Below are positions 40,836-52,899 of a DNA stretch of 64,000 nt, piece by piece. The stretch is from positions 3,220,520-3,284,519 of the forward strand of contig NC_054389.1 in assembly GCF_001625195.1 (NCBI RefSeq), read 5' to 3'. Every line of letters begins with the position of its first letter. Within the stretch, counting starts at the first letter, position 1. The translations under genes were made by a program, and so were the position numbers. Source of the stretch: Drechmeria coniospora. Taxonomy: Eukaryota; Ascomycota; Sordariomycetes; Hypocreales; Ophiocordycipitaceae. Under the pieces are notes generated by a model. It searched no databases and was not told the origin of the DNA. It worked only from the letters and a program-made list of their open reading frames with translations.

Positions 40836-43600
40836 AGTTAGTATAACTATTGCTAAATAGGGATCCCTTAGAGACCTAGTAGGCGAAGGTAGTATTAGAA
40901 GAGATTAGCGGTAAGGGCCTTAGTAAGGCTATTAGTAGGTACAGACTTAGTGTTTAGGTAACTAATTTTGGTTAGTCCGTTTACTGCTTCTTACTAAATA
41001 TACCGGAACTTTAGTAGTATATATTTTGTTCGGTTATACTAATTAGGATTATTAGTATTAGAGATAGATTTATTATTATTATATAAAAGTAGGATAGGCT
41101 TTTTAAGACCCTTACCTATTTCTGTAAATAAACTATCTAGCTATTTAAGTTTCCGAATAGCTTTTAGTAGGGTATCCAATTCTGCCTTTATAGTAGAAAG
41201 AGTAATAGTATTAGCCCTTTTTAATTTCCAGTAGATTAGTCTACCTACTAAGGTAAAGAGGTACCTATAAGTAGACTTAAAGAAGTCTAAGTTACCTATA
41301 AAGTTACTATTAGAAAATCTAAGTAGATTGGATTTAGATACTATAGACTTAGACTAGTAGTAAATAGCTAGGTCTATAGTTCCTTTTAGATATTAAAGAA
41401 GGTTCTTACTAACTAATAGCTATAGGCTAATAGCCTAATGCATATACCGAAATAGCTATTGGATTATAAAGGCTATATTTAGTTAGGTTAATAGTATAAG
41501 GTATATTAAAGTCCCTACTATTTATTAGTATACTAGTTAGTCGGTTGCAAACAAGGGAGTAAGGGGTATTATAATAGCCTGCTTAAGTACTTCTAGCTAT
41601 AGTAGTATTACTACTACCTTAGCCTTCTTTAACCTAAATCGGAATAGGGCTTCCTTAATATACCCTTTTTGACTAAGAGTAATACCCTTAGTTATTTAAC
41701 TAATCTATACGCCTAGGAAGAAGGCGGCCTATCTATAGTCTTTAATTAGGTAGACCTTATATAGTTATTATTTTAACCTATTAATATGTATAAGGTTTAG
41801 TCTAATAAGTAGGTAGTTATTAATATAGCTAACTATATAAGTACTAGTAGTACTATTATAGTAAATAGCCGGATTAAATATAAGAGGGCTGTATCTATAT
41901 TGTTATAGTAGTTTAGTAAGTACCTCCTACTACTCTTTAGGTTCTTGTTTTAGGCTATAGAGTGCCTTTTTTAAAAGGATACCTTATTTAACTACTGGAT
42001 TATAGCCTAGCTTAGTTAGTAGCTTAGCTAAATTATTAGTCTTATTAAGACTAATAAATACTTCTAATCCCTTAGGAATTTTAAGGTAATTAACTTTAGG
42101 TAGCTTACTGTTTAGGAAAGTACTAATAAAGTTAATCTATTTAATATACTAGTTATTCTAGGCGGCTAGGGTTAGTAGTATCCTTTAGGTAAGTAGAATA
42201 CTAGTAGTTGCAAAAGTCTTAATATAATTAAGGCCTTTAATTTGTATAAATCCCTTAGCTACTAGTTGTACCTTAAATTTAATAGGGTTATTCTACTAAT
42301 CCTTTTTAACTTATAGTATAAGTTGGCTTTTTAGAAGTTATCTATTAGTTAGTATTTCTTAAAGGGGAATAAAATAAAATACCCCTACCTAAATAAGCTG
42401 CTAGAATTCTAAGAATATAGTATATATCTATTGGTTTTTGTTATTTAACTTAATTACCTATTTCTAGCTAGTAGGCTTATTACTATTTAGAAGTTGCTTT
42501 GCCTTAGCTTAGTAGTATAGGTCCTGGATCCAATACGCTAGGTTGAGATCCATTAGGTTAGGGTTATCTTTTGGTTTTAGTATATCTGGAAGAGAGGTAT
42601 TTAGTAAATCCTCTATTAGCTAGGCTAGGACCCCCTTTATTGTATTAGTCTTAGTAGGACTAGTTAGTCTATTAGCTCCTTGCAACCTACTGGTCTTAGT
42701 AGGACTAGTAGGTCTACTAGCCCTAGTAGGGCTAGTAGGTCCGTTGGTTCCTTGTAACCTACTGGTCCTAGTAGGACTAGTAGGTCTATTGGCCCCCTTT
42801 GTCTCCCTAGGTATTAGGGGACTAAAGGTATTTTGTAAGATATAGTCTTTTATCTTAATTTCCCCCTCTAACTCTAGTCCTTAGAGACTAGGACTTAGTA
42901 GTTATTAAAGTCCTTAGGAAATAGGGCTAATACCTTTTAGGACTTTTAGGAAGGTAGTTTTTTTAACTGCCCTTCTGGAAGGTATATATATAAAGTATGT
43001 TTTTGAACCTAGCGTTACTAGTAGCCTTACTGGTTCTATGCATTATGCTAATTTAGTACTTTAAATCCGTTTCTGGTAAGGGATTAGGACTTTACAGTAG
43101 GTACTAATAACCTTATAGGCTGTAAGGTTTAGTAGTATTTTTAGCCCTTGTAACTCCTGCTTAAGCAATTAGTAGGGGCTTAGATCCCTATTGGTAATTA
43201 TAGTATAGTTAATTAGGTTAACTATAGTAGGAAGTATAGTAGACTAGAGGAATAGTAGGAGGCTAGCCTAAATTATAGTTACTTATAGCCGGTCCAGAAT
43301 AACTTATATAGACCGTTCGGTAAGTTTATTTTGTTTAGGGGTATATAAATAAGATGTATTGAATAGTATTCCTTTAGTACCCAACTAGTCCTAAAGTAGT
43401 ATATTAATTTTAGGTCCTTTATTATAAAATAGCCTTTTTGGGTAATAGCTATAGTATATTTTTAGGCTTTAAAAGAAGTTCTTTATAGCCTAGAGAATTG
43501 TTAGTCCTTCCTTATTGGGTAGGATATATACCTAACGGAATTAGAATTTACAATCGATAAGGATTAGTCCAGTAGACTTTCGATTGTAGGATATAGGTTT
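40836..43600 (-). pseudogene. Copia pol: integrase, RT and RNase H remnant
   Basis: Read on the minus strand, one frame carries Copia landmarks with stops almost only at TAG/TAA. The integrase stretch YTPKQNKLTERSI (about 43308-43350) is followed by VILDRL. RT shows LVAKGF, then ALYSLKQEPKE (about 41930-41965), where two TAG codons stand for the usual tryptophans. The active site YVDD reads YINN at 41816-41827, both aspartates changed. RNase H ends with NRTKYILLKF and LTKALTANLF near 40890-41050. A Gag-Pol polyprotein with capsid-to-RNase H layout is expected in the live element. Confidence 0.85.
42645..42800. repeat. CTAGTAGGACTAGTAGG minisatellite inside Copia pol
   Basis: Imperfect tandem copies of a CTAGTAGG(A/G)CTAGTAGGTC unit with CCTTGCAACCTACTGG spacers. 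On the minus strand they encode a repeated Leu/Leu/Gly/Pro-Val segment between integrase and RT, the variable linker of Copia pol. Confidence 0.7.
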
Positions 43601-43843
43601 AATCCTAAATATATCCCCTTCGATTAAGTTAAGTATATAGTCTAAATCCTTAATTGGATCCCTTAACTAGCGTTTGGTAGATTTTGCCTATATATAGGTA
43701 AGGTATTAAAAATCGGTAACCTTAATAGATGAAAAGTTAGGTAACCTACTAGTAATCTTACTAGTCTTTTTTAATAATAGCAGACTAATATATCCTAGTT
43801 TAATATACTAAATACCTACTTATTGCAGTAGTCTTTAGTAAGA

Positions 43844-45192
43844 CTAGTTACTGAATTCCGTACTAGTAATTGGAATAGCCTGTTCCTTAGTACTAGTAGT
43901 AGGGACTACTAGTAGGTCTGTTGCCTCTATAGGGATTGGGTCCTCTATAGGGTCTTTGTATAGGGTAGCCTTAGTAAGGTCCCTTAGGTTAGCCGAACTA
44001 ATAGTTGGGCTAGGACCTAGTCCTAGTCTAGGTCTCGGTCTCGGTACTAGACTAAGTACCGACCTAGGTACCAATTTAGGTACCGACCTAGGTACCAATC
44101 TAGGTACCGACTGGGGTACCGATTTAGGTACCGACTAGTCTTTTGCCTTATTGGCCTAGGAAGGTTACTATAAGGAAATTTCTACTACTATTCTATAGCT
44201 ACTATAGTAGCTTAAGTAAGCTGAGTTTGGTTTTCTTAGATAGGGTGTATTTAGGCCTTCTTATTATAGGAAGAAGCTATACCTCTAGAAGTTAAGTAGG
44301 CTATATATTTTTCGGTTCGAGTTATACAGGGACTGCTTAATAAGCGTTCCCCCCCTACTAATAATATTAACTTTTAGTTTCGGAATATATAGTACCTCTT
44401 ATAGTACAAGAGTACTATAGGTTAGTAGATTAGTATTAATTAATACTATAAATTCTATAGTTCTAATTCTACTAGGGTATATTGGGCTACCTCTAGTAGT
44501 AATTAGTTTTGCCTGGGATTTTGCAATTAGTCGAAAAGTTATAAACTTAAACCGATTATTTACTAAATAGTAGGTTAAGCTAGTATTATAGAGTAAGCCT
44601 ATATAATATATATTAGTATTAGTAATACTATATAGTATACTAATATTACCTAAGTTAGGTAATATTTTTAATTCTTATATAAAGTTAGAATTAGTATTTA
44701 ATTCTTAATAGGAATTAGGTAAGTCTATATAGCTAGCTGTTAGGCTATAGTTACTAACTAGGAAACTAGTAGTATTCTTTAGTTGCTTAATTAATTAGTT
44801 GGATTTATTGGATTGGCTTGTTTAGCTAGATTGGTTTGTTTTGTTGGATTAGCTAAGTTAATAGGATTTAGTAGATCTATTTCCTTTCTTCTTTTTCTTA
44901 GGTACTTAGGATACCTAGTAACTAAATATATTTAATCTAGTAGTACTAGAGTTTTCTTTTAGTAGGTTAGCTATAAGATATTGCAGGTTAAGGATATCCG
45001 TTTGGAGTCCTAGGGCTTAAGAAGATATAAGGGTACTATTCTATATAGTAACCTATTGTAGAAATATAGGTTTAACTATTATAAGGTAATAGTTAGTTTA
45101 ATCTAATAGATTAACTATTATACTAGCTAGTTATAGCCTAGTAAGTTAACTATTAAATTCGGTATTAAATACATTAAGTATTCCTTTATACC
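43844..45192 (-). pseudogene. Copia gag and pre-integrase region remnant
   Basis: This minus-strand sequence lies between the solo LTR and the integrase and should correspond to gag, protease and the integrase N-terminus. One stop-free piece (44098-43844) is Pro/Arg-rich then Thr/Ser-rich. I could not identify a zinc knuckle or the protease motif with confidence. Confidence 0.5.
44042..44140. repeat. 12-bp GGTACCGACCTA minisatellite
   Basis: About eight tandem copies of a 12-bp unit with a KpnI-like GGTACC core. Because 12 is a multiple of three, frames stay open on both strands; the minus-strand frame (43844-44098), rich in VPRSVP and PRPRPR, is the one in the Copia coding direction, upstream of the integrase. 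Confidence 0.8.
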
Positions 45193-45364
45193 TGTTATAG
45201 TATCGGGCTTAGCCCGATATAGGAGAATAGAGGGAACCAAGGGACCCACTAGGAGGAACGCATACAACTAGAAGCCCTAGTTGCTAAGTAGTTTTCCTAT
45301 CCTTTAAGTCTTTTAATAAATATTATTAAGAGTCCTAGAGCAGTCGCCTAGCAACTCCGTAACA
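45193..45364 (+). mobile_element. Solo chromovirus LTR inside the Copia element
   Basis: 172 bp, TGTTATAG to CCGTAACA, with perfect ATACC duplication (45188-45192, 45365-45369). Mutation is light; the 19-bp palindrome is intact at 45201-45219. It postdates the Copia insertion. Confidence 0.97.
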
Positions 45365-45990
45365 ATACCCCTTAAATATAAGGTTATAGTAGGCCTTATA
45401 TAGGTTAGAGTATTTAGCTTTATAACCTTTAGAGTAATGCTTTTTTAATAGTAAGAAAATATGAACTAGAATTTTAATATATACAGTTAATTCTAAGATT
45501 TCTTTCGAGTAACTATCCTATAGTAGTATAAGTAAATTAGCCTAATTTCTGCTTAAAAAGCTAGAAGTAATTAAGGGCTTATCTAGAAAGCCTTTTAGGT
45601 TAAGAGCTTAGAGTTAAATTAATAGGAATTACTCCTATAACTTATAGTTCTTAGTACCTTTAAGTTTTATATATTCCAGGAATTAAAATACCTTTTTGTT
45701 TAGGGTATAGTTAAAGTAAGTATCCTTTGTCTTAGTAATAGTAGTATTAGTACTAAGTATTAACTTAATAATATGTAGTCGTTCTTGTATCTATAGGATA
45801 ATAGTATTAAGTTACTATAATAGTTTGTTAATCTATATTTATTATACCTATAGATATTTTTTAATCTCTAATAGGTTAATCTTCTAACCTTAGTTAGTAG
45901 GATTTATTTTCTAGTTAGTAACTAGATTTAAATCTTACCTTACTTACCTAGCTAATAGTACTAGTAATTAGGTCTCCTACTAGTAGTACT
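45365..45990 (-). other. Copia 5' internal leader region
   Basis: Sequence between the solo LTR and the 73-bp minisatellite, partly homologous to 4980-5286 of the older Copia copy. No frame is recognised; it is probably leader or early gag. Confidence 0.5.
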
Positions 45991-45993
45991 AGT

Positions 45994-46345
45994 AGGGAAA
46001 GGAGCTATAGCTTAGAGACTAAGTATTACCAGTAGTACTAGTAGGTAACGTACTAGTAGTACTAGTAGTTAGGGGAGCTATAGTTTAGTAACTAAGAGTT
46101 ACTAATAGTACTAGTAGGTAACGTACTAGTAGTACTAGTAGTTAGGGGAGCTATAGTTTAGTAACTAAGAGTTACTAGTAGTACTAGTAGGTAATATACT
46201 AGTAGTACTAGTAGTTAGGGGAGCTATAGTTTAGTAACTAAGAGTTACTAGTAGTACTAGTAGGTAACGTACTAGTAGTACTAGTAGTTAGGGGAGCTGT
46301 AGTTTAGTAACTAAGAATTACTAATAGTACTAGTAGGTAACTTAG
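45994..46345. repeat. 73-bp tandem repeat (minisatellite)
   Basis: The word AGGGGAGCT recurs at 46071, 46144, 46217 and 46290, an exact 73-base period, with a diverged unit before. Each unit is built from ACTAGTAGTACTAGTAG palindromic words and GTTTAGTAACTAAGAG. A related irregular series with GGTAACTTAGTAAGTT follows to about 46505. It lies in the Copia leader and is absent from the copy at 4.9-5.3 kb. Confidence 0.9.
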
Positions 46346-46547
46346 TAAGTTATAGATTCGACTAAGAGTTATTAGTTATACTAGTAGGTAACTTAGTAAG
46401 TTATAGGATTTAATTAATTATTACCAGTAGTACTAGTAGGTAACTTAGTAAGTTATAGAGATCGATCCGGACGATTTACTAATAGTACTAGTAGGTAACT
46501 TAGTAAGTTGTATAGATTAATTCCGGAGGATTAATTATAGTCCTTCC

Positions 46548-46559
46548 GGGCTTATAACC
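46548..46559 (-). other. Copia primer binding site (half initiator tRNA-Met type)
   Basis: On the minus strand GGTTATAAGCCC follows the 5' LTR directly. It differs by one base (a RIP-type G-to-A) from the complement of the initiator tRNA-Met anticodon arm, GGTTATGAGCCC. Drosophila copia primes from the same internal tRNA segment. The neighbouring bases (CGG) extend the match only partly. Confidence 0.65.
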
Positions 46560-47217
46560 TCTTGCAATTTGGATATATAAGAGGAGGGGTAGTAGAAGTA
46601 TATTATACAGACTAGGGAATTAATTAGGCTATTAGTAATAGTATAAGGGGTACTAGTTAGTAACTAGGCAAGAGTATATAATTAGTAGTACCGAATTATA
46701 TAAACAAATGCAATTATTCTTCTACCTAAAGTATAAGGGAAGTATAGCTATTTATACCTATAGAGTAGTACTATATAGGTCCAGATTGTAGTTATATAGT
46801 TATACTATAGTTTGATCGCCCGTTTAGTTATATAACAGTTTGATTGCCTATTTAGTTATATAATAGTTTAATTACCGTTTTAGTTATACAATAGTTTAAT
46901 TGCCCGTAGTAGTACTATAGGCTAGTAAATAGCTAGTAGCAACTAGGAGAGCGGTAATTATTATTCCGATTAATTGGCTCCTATAGTCGACTAGCTACTA
47001 TATATATAAGTTGTATTATAGTAGTAAGTTGGCCGGCAGTAGTACTACCGTTAGTTATTCTAAGTAGTAGTTTAGAGAAGTAGTATATTGTATACTATTA
47101 GTTAACTTAATATACTTACTAATACTTACAGTATAGTATAGTATCTTTACTAGTAGTAGTACTACTAGTAATAATAGGATAGTATCCTATTTAGGTAGTC
47201 TTACTAGTATTTTAATA
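46560..47217 (-). repeat. 5' LTR of the reverse Copia element
   Basis: 658 bp from TCTTGCAATTTGG to TATTTTAATA. It shares blocks with 39906-40823 (the GGCTATTAGTAATAG region, TAGTAACTAGGCAAGA) but the middle is different and contains a 28-bp tandem repeat. It borders the primer binding site on one side and a truncated chromovirus on the other. Confidence 0.75.
46798..46908. repeat. 28-bp tandem repeat in the Copia LTR
   Basis: Four units starting AGTTATA at 46798, 46826, 46854 and 46882, each AGTTATATAATAGTTTAATTGCC-like. They occupy about the place where the other LTR subfamily has its GAA/TTC array, so they may be alternative promoter-proximal repeats. Confidence 0.8.
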
Positions 47218-50200
47218 CTAGTAAGTTATACTTATTTTATATAAATAATATAACTTTATTATACTACCCTATTGCCTTTACTCCCTATATTACCTATATT
47301 ACCTAGTACCTTTATTTTATAACCCTACCCTCCTTAGCTATATCTTACTCCTACCTAAGTACTATAATAAATAGCTTTAAGACCTTTCCTAAGAAGAATA
47401 CTAAAAAGAATAAAAATAAAAATAAAAATAAAAAGAATTTAAAGAAGTCTAATAAGTCTAAGTAGTATAGTTAGTATATATCTATAGTAATATTAGGATA
47501 AATCCTTATTAGGGTTACTTTAGGATTAGTTTTTTCCTTTAGTATATTTAAGATTTTATATTTTATTTTATAGCTTACCTATACTCTACTATTTATATAA
47601 GGATCTTCCTATTACTATATAAATTCCTTTAGGGCTTCCGTTTATATAAGGGCCTTTAATAGTTCTTAGGTTAGTTATTTATAACCTAGTTATTTTATAA
47701 GGGTATTATATTATTCCCTTTAGCCTTAGGCCCCCCTTATTGCTAAAATATATTTAACTTAGTATTTATTTTGTAAGGTACTATTCTTATTCTAAACTAG
47801 TAGTAGGCCTAGCTTTAAATCCTATACTACCTAATTAAGTAAGGGGTTATTTACTGCCCTTTTAATAAGGTTTATATAAAAGGTAGAGTATAAGCCCTAA
47901 GGAATATTTAGTATTACTATAAATAGCATTAGGACTATTAATACTATAAACTTAAAAGCTACTTAATTTAGCTTTCTATATAGCTTATTAGTTTTAATAT
48001 ATTTAATACTAAGCTAGACCTTATTACTTACCTAAAACTTTTCCGCTAAATAACCTAAAGCTACTACTAACTTATATAAGTATTATTATATAAAGGTAAT
48101 AGTTACTTATATAATTTTTATTCCTTCCCTTAGGTATTATAGGAATATAATAGCCCTTCCTTTTAGTATTATTATACTTACTTAGTTATCCTTTACCTTA
48201 AGTATTATATTAATATTATAGCCTAATAATAGCTTATTTAGGCTAACTCCTATAACTAAAGACTCCTTATTATTTAAGGTAAGTTAGTAGGTAGTTAGGT
48301 AGGCCGGTTAGTTAAATTGCTTAAATAAGATTAAAATCTATAGGGTAGCTTAAATTTTTTAATTTACCCTTTTAATACTCCTATTTATCTAAGGGTAGTA
48401 TAAAGTTAATAAAAGTTATTCTATACCTATAAGGAAGTATATAAATATTTAAAACTTACTAAGCTAGTTTAATTTTTAATTTATTATAATTTAGGTAGGG
48501 AAACTCCTCAATTACTTTTAATAGGTCTTAAACTATTCTATATAAGCTTTTATCCTTATTATAATTATTACCTTTAGTTTAATAAACTTAAAGAGGTAGT
48601 TTATAATAACTATTAAGAATTAGGGGTCCTTATTATTTTATATTAGTAAATTAATTATAATATTAATTTATATTTACTTTTAATATTAGTTTAGTAAGGG
48701 GATTAGTTATAAGAGTTCTTATTTCTATAGGTAGCTCTTATAGCTTTAGTAGTAATAGTAATTCTAAATATACTATACTATATCTTATAATATACTATTT
48801 TAGTAAAAGTCTTACTAAAGTACCTAAAATATTTTATTCTAACTAAGGTAACTTAATATAAGTAATTTATATACCTATTATATTATTTATATTATAAATA
48901 GTTCTTAGGCTAATAGCTATAGGTATTCCCTATAGTATATTATACTATAAGTACTAATAGTATAATTAGCTATTTATTTTTTTAATTATACTTTTACTAG
49001 GAATTTTTATATACCTATTATAACTACTTATTATTAAACTTTATATATTATATTATTTTATAATACTTAATCCTATAATTTCTATAGGTAGGGTTTTCGG
49101 AAGAGTAATTAGTTAATTAGTATATCCTATAGAATTAGTATTTCCCTTTCGGTCTATCCCTATATTATTAGGAGTAATTAGAATATATTAATAGCTTTTT
49201 ATTTCCCTTTTATTTCTAAATAGGCCTAATCTATACCTGTATTTAGAGCTATTATATTTTAGGTATTTAGTACTTTATAGCTAGCCTAGGTTTAATTTAT
49301 TCCTATATTTATAATTACTATATCCTAAGTATTAGGACCTTTTTGTATAGGTTAGCCCTTCGGCGCCTTTTGTAGTATAGAGATTAATACTAGCTAAAGT
49401 AATTATTCTAGGTATAGTATATTTTCCTTATCTTATTCCTAATATAAGAGTATATTTAGCTATTATACTTATAAGCTCGGTCTATACTATAGTAAGTAAT
49501 TAAAGTTTATAAGAATTTCTACCTATTATATCTATTATTTTAATATTTCCTATAGTTTAGTAAAGTATTTAAGGTTCTTATAATTTATTAGAATAGTAAA
49601 TAGTTTTATAATATATTATAGATTTATTAACTATACCTTAAGGTAGTTAATAACTACTAAAGGTTCTTTATTATAAATTATATAATTATTTTCTATTAGT
49701 ATAAGTTTAGCTAAATAATAGGCTATTAGTTATAGGACCCCCTTATTATTAAATTATAAAAGGTATCCGCTTAGTACCTTACTTAAGTAATTAGTCTTAA
49801 CTAAGGTCTTTCTATTTAGGTCCTATTATATTAGGATTAAGTATAATAAAAAAATATACTTAAGGGATTAAAAGGCTATATTTTCTTTAGGTCCTTAGTA
49901 AAATAATATACCCTTTCCTATAAGGGCTATAAGTAGTTCTATAAGGCTTATAAAATTAAAAATAAATTTATATTAAAATTTTATAAACCTTAAAAAGCTT
50001 TAAATTCCCTATACCTTAATAGGTAGTTATTATTCTTAAATTATAGTAATTTTTACTAGGTTAGGCCTAACCTTAATACCTACTTAAATAATAAGCCTTA
50101 GGTATGTAATATTTATTATTATAAATATATACTTATTAAGATTAAGGTATAGGCCAGTTATCTAAAGCTACTTAAGGATTTCCCTAACCTTAGTAAGGTA

Positions 50201-51639
50201 ATTAATTAGCCTTTAATCTAAAGGTATAAATTAAAATACTATTTAGGTAGGCTATAACTTACTTCCTTAATTTATTCTATAATACCTTATTAATATATTT
50301 TTAAAACAAAGCTAGTACTTTAGCGAAACTAAAGGAATAAACTAACTATAAAAATAAGCTAATTTATATATAGAATACTATAAGTAGTTTATCTTTTAGT
50401 ACTATATATAACTTATAAAATACTACCTATATATTTAGTTTAATAAACTAATATACCCCTAAGAGTAAGTAAAGTATTTCTTTAACTAATAGAAGTAAGT
50501 AGTAATCCTATTATATAATTTTATTTAGGGCCTAATAGTCTATATATAGTCTTTATTCTTTATTTTCTTTCTTAATAAGTAATATTAGTATTATTATAGT
50601 TAATAAGCTTACTTATATTTATTCTTTATTTAGTAGGTTTATAATTTATTTATAGACTTTAAGTAGTTAGTCTTATAGTATATTATATAGTAGGCCCTAA
50701 GGTAGTTATAGTATTTTTCCCTTATTATTTTATTATAAATAAATATAGTAGTCCTAAGAGCCTTAGTATAATAATAGGCCTAAAGCCTATTCCTTATTAA
50801 AAAGATTAATATAGTTCTAAAAGGCTATTAAAAATATAGGTAGGGCTATTACTATTATATTTATACTTTAAAGTACTTATAGTATTAATTTTTATAATTT
50901 TATTACTATTTCTTATAAGCTTATTACTATTAGTACTTCCTATTACTTTTATAAAAAGGTTTATACTAATATAAGGTATACCTTTTAGGATCTATTAGGG
51001 GGATAAATATTATTTACTTATATAATTTAGTTACTTATTACCTTAATTATAAGGGTTTAATTTATTATATTTAAAGTAACCCTTTAGTATTCTAATTATA
51101 GTAAACTTAGTATAGTATTTTAACTTAAGCTTAGGATAATATATAGAAGTATTAAGTTCTTTTAGCTATTTATATTAATTATTATATAAACTATTTTAGT
51201 TATTATAGGGTAGGTAAGAGTATTACTAATATTTTACTAAAATAGTATAATAACTATTTAGAGTAGCTACTTTATTAAAAAAGGAATAAGCTTAAGTTAT
51301 AAGTATTAGGCTATTCTTTTACTAATAGCCCTATAGTAATTATAGCTACTATTAATTTAAATATAAAGAAATCTTATAGAATTTATAAGTATATATTATA
51401 GTATTGGGCTTAGCCTGATATAGGAGAACGAAGGGAACCAAGGGACCTACTAGGAGGAACGCATATAACTAAAAGCCCTAGTTACTAAGTAGTTTTCCTA
51501 TCCTTTAAGTCTTTTAATAAATATTATTAAGAGTCCTAGAGCAGTTGCTTAGTAACTCTATAATATTTAAAAGACTTTACTTATACTAGTTAGGAGGAAG
51601 GAAAAGCCTAACTATTATAAGTTAAAATAGATAAGGGGA

Positions 51640-52770
51640 AACCTAAAGAAATTAACCTTTAGTAAGTTATAGAGGACTTTATAGCAAAAGTCTATATAGA
51701 GTTTAGCTAAATATATACCTAAATAGAAACGTACTCCGTTTAAATCTTAGCTCTATAGAAGAATAAGTAGCAATAGGTATAGTAGGACCTAGGGTACTTA
51801 TCGGCCCAGCCAATAGATACCTTAATAATTAACCCCTAGTAGGAACGGACTAAGGATAAGTTAGATATACTATAGGCCCGTATTAAACGCAAACTAATTC
51901 CGGTTAGGGACCTATATAACAGTAATAAGGGTACCTTTACAGCCTAGAAGTTCTACATAGACCGTAAGCTTTAGGTAGATAGGGACTTTATTAGGTCCGC
52001 CTAGGACTAATAAATCTTTATTTAGTAAAACCTTTTAGCTAAGGTCCAGTAATAAGTTATAACGTACTTTAAGGAAGGCTCCCGCATTAGTTATAACCTA
52101 TTTTAATTTCTAATATACCTTAAATTGGCTTACAGTAACCCCTACCGCTAGTAACTAGCGGTTATCGAACTAAAGGATATTAGGTAAGGGACGTTAAAGT
52201 TATTCCTAGTATTCCTTATACGCTTTAAAGAAAAGCTTATACTAATAGGAGGAATATATTAGCCTAGTGAGGTAAAACTTATAAAGCTCCGTATTAGGCT
52301 AACTAAGAAAATAAGGGACTATATTCTTTAGCAGGGGACTATAATAGATAATTACAATAAGGCAGTTAATGTATATAAACGAATTATATCCGAAATAGAA
52401 TTATAACGTATAGAGGATAAAATTAAGGACTAAGGCAGGCCCGGCTAGGGGACAGTTAAAGCAACCCCCTGACTTAATAAGAATAGCAATACCTTAATAT
52501 TAGGGGTTAATATAGCGGGCTCTAGGGCTACGGCTAGGCCTAAAGCGGCTATAACTAAACCGATAATAAAAACAAACTAAGGCTAAGGTAGGCCCTAATA
52601 GTAGGTAAAATAAATTATATAGGAAAAAAGAGATAAATATAGGGTAGCCGGTATATGTATTTACTATAGGGAGGGAGGCTACTATATCTAACAATACCTA
52701 TAATAAGCCGTAATCCTATATACCCTAGGGATAAGTATTTAGGCCGCTTAGGGAGAAGAATATATTTATA
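51640..52770 (+). pseudogene. Gag remnant of chromovirus 3 with zinc knuckle
   Basis: Capsid and nucleocapsid region of the element. At 52656-52697 a CCHC knuckle spacing is readable: Cys (52656), then Tyr for the second Cys, EGG, Tyr for His and Tyr for the last Cys, each a single G-to-A or C-to-T change from the canonical residue. The knuckle is in a different frame from the protease and RT, as in elements using -1 shifting, although an indel could do the same. Boundaries are approximate. Confidence 0.65.
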
Positions 52771-52899
52771 AGGAATTAAAGACTAAGGAAAAGGAGGGAA
52801 ATAAAGTGCCTTTAAGCTAAGTCTTATATAAAGGTATAAAGGGTTTATAGGTAAGTAGACTATAAGGAACTAGGGGAATTAAAAGACTAAGTTTAAAAA

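Larger units (their letters stand above)
39906..47217 (-). mobile_element. Reverse Ty1/Copia retrotransposon, nearly complete
   Basis: Layout on the plus strand: 3' LTR 39906-40823, polypurine-tract complement 40824-40835, RNase H, RT, integrase, gag region, primer binding site 46548-46559, 5' LTR 46560-47217. Domain order RT after integrase identifies Copia. The two LTRs differ in length and sequence, which suggests recombination between subfamilies or two superposed copies; no target duplication joins the two ends. A solo chromovirus LTR (45193-45364) and three minisatellites lie inside. Mutation is milder than in chromovirus copies. Confidence 0.8.

Noticed and set aside
43956..44138. Plus-strand Gly/Thr/Leu/Asp-repeat frame
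   Set aside because: It is a by-product of the 12-bp minisatellite; coding in this element is on the minus strand.
45994..46505. CRISPR-like direct repeats
   Set aside because: The 73-bp units are contiguous without unique spacers, and the genome is eukaryotic.
52500..52694. Minus-strand 64-codon frame inside chromovirus 3
   Set aside because: It lies opposite the Gag zinc-knuckle region and is not recognisable in other copies.
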